64,000 bases of DNA from Streptomyces canus (GTDB lineage: Bacteria; Actinomycetota; Actinomycetes; Streptomycetales; Streptomycetaceae): the NCBI RefSeq assembly GCF_001514145.1, contig NZ_KQ948665.1, positions 336,615 to 400,614 of the forward strand, given 5' to 3'. Under the pieces are notes generated by a model that did not search any database, was not told the DNA's origin, and worked only from the letters and a program-made list of their open reading frames with translations. Positions 63,961 through 64,000 of this stretch are shown here, in pieces. The stretch's first letter is position 1; every line of letters begins with the position of its first letter. A program made the translations under genes and the position numbers.

Positions 63961-64000
63961 GGAATTCCGACTCAGAACTTCTGATAAAGTCGGAACCGCC
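63961..64000 (+). promoter_or_regulatory. Probable start of a ribosomal RNA operon promoter/leader
   Basis: The last bases read TTCTGATAAAGTCGGAACCG, a phrase that I recall from the upstream leader regions of Streptomyces rRNA operons. TAAAGT (63985-63990) could be a -10 box. The window ends before any 16S sequence, so this is a recognition from memory rather than proof. Confidence 0.4.

Noticed and set aside
1..64000. Insertion sequences, integrases, tRNA genes or CRISPR arrays
   Set aside because: I looked for transposase or integrase motifs, cloverleaf-like segments and regularly spaced repeats and found none that I could support.

Overview
The window is a Streptomyces chromosome segment. 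The base composition is very G+C rich, many genes start with GTG, and the housekeeping genes appear in the familiar streptomycete order truB - ribF - (type VII secretion locus) - rpsO - pnp - M16 protease - dapB - thyX - dapA - RNase J. All assignments come from reading the sequence; no database search was run.

Left flank (1-5503): the end of truB, a large protease-like/NTPase gene broken by one frameshift (873-4374), and ribF, closed by a 16-bp terminator hairpin. Right flank (53525-64000): rpsO, pnp, an M16 zinc protease, dapB, a small membrane/TPR protein, a PH-domain-like membrane protein, a small membrane protein, thyX, dapA and RNase J. The window ends in what looks like the start of a ribosomal RNA operon leader.

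The middle (5520-53272, about 48 kb) is a type VII (ESX/WXG100) secretion locus. Its core parts sit at both ends. On the left are a Pro/Gln-rich MinD-like ATPase, bldB, a conserved partner protein, eccE, eccB, two WXG100 genes and a mycosin. On the right are eccC and eccD, divergently transcribed. No eccA is present. Between these ends lie accessory genes: two further mycosins in a visibly AT-richer stretch, several WXG100 or EspC-like small proteins each followed by a larger WXG-domain protein, lipoproteins and membrane proteins, a membrane-anchored HEFAH metalloprotease paired with a PQQ-type beta-propeller, and two paralogous cassettes (34504-36784 and 43737-46468).

The most striking accessory unit is a minus-strand block at 36791-41759. 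It encodes a 581-residue polymorphic toxin with a C-terminal deaminase-type active site (H-S-E ... P-C-x5-C), followed by a SUKH-4-like immunity protein. Next is a second SUKH-like protein whose C-terminal third aligns with the toxin's own deaminase domain, then an NTPase/WD40 protein. This fits a toxin-immunity island carried inside the secretion locus that would export it.

Shared signals support one export system. Five WXG100-type proteins carry a Y-x-x-[ST/A]-[DE]-like motif near their C-terminus, matching the known type VII YxxxD/E signal. Five proteins of the locus end in Phe-Gly at the very C-terminus. Three genes look broken in this sequence: the protease-like/NTPase at 873-4374, a LolA/LprG-like lipoprotein at 21200-21829, and a small membrane protein at 29731-30227.
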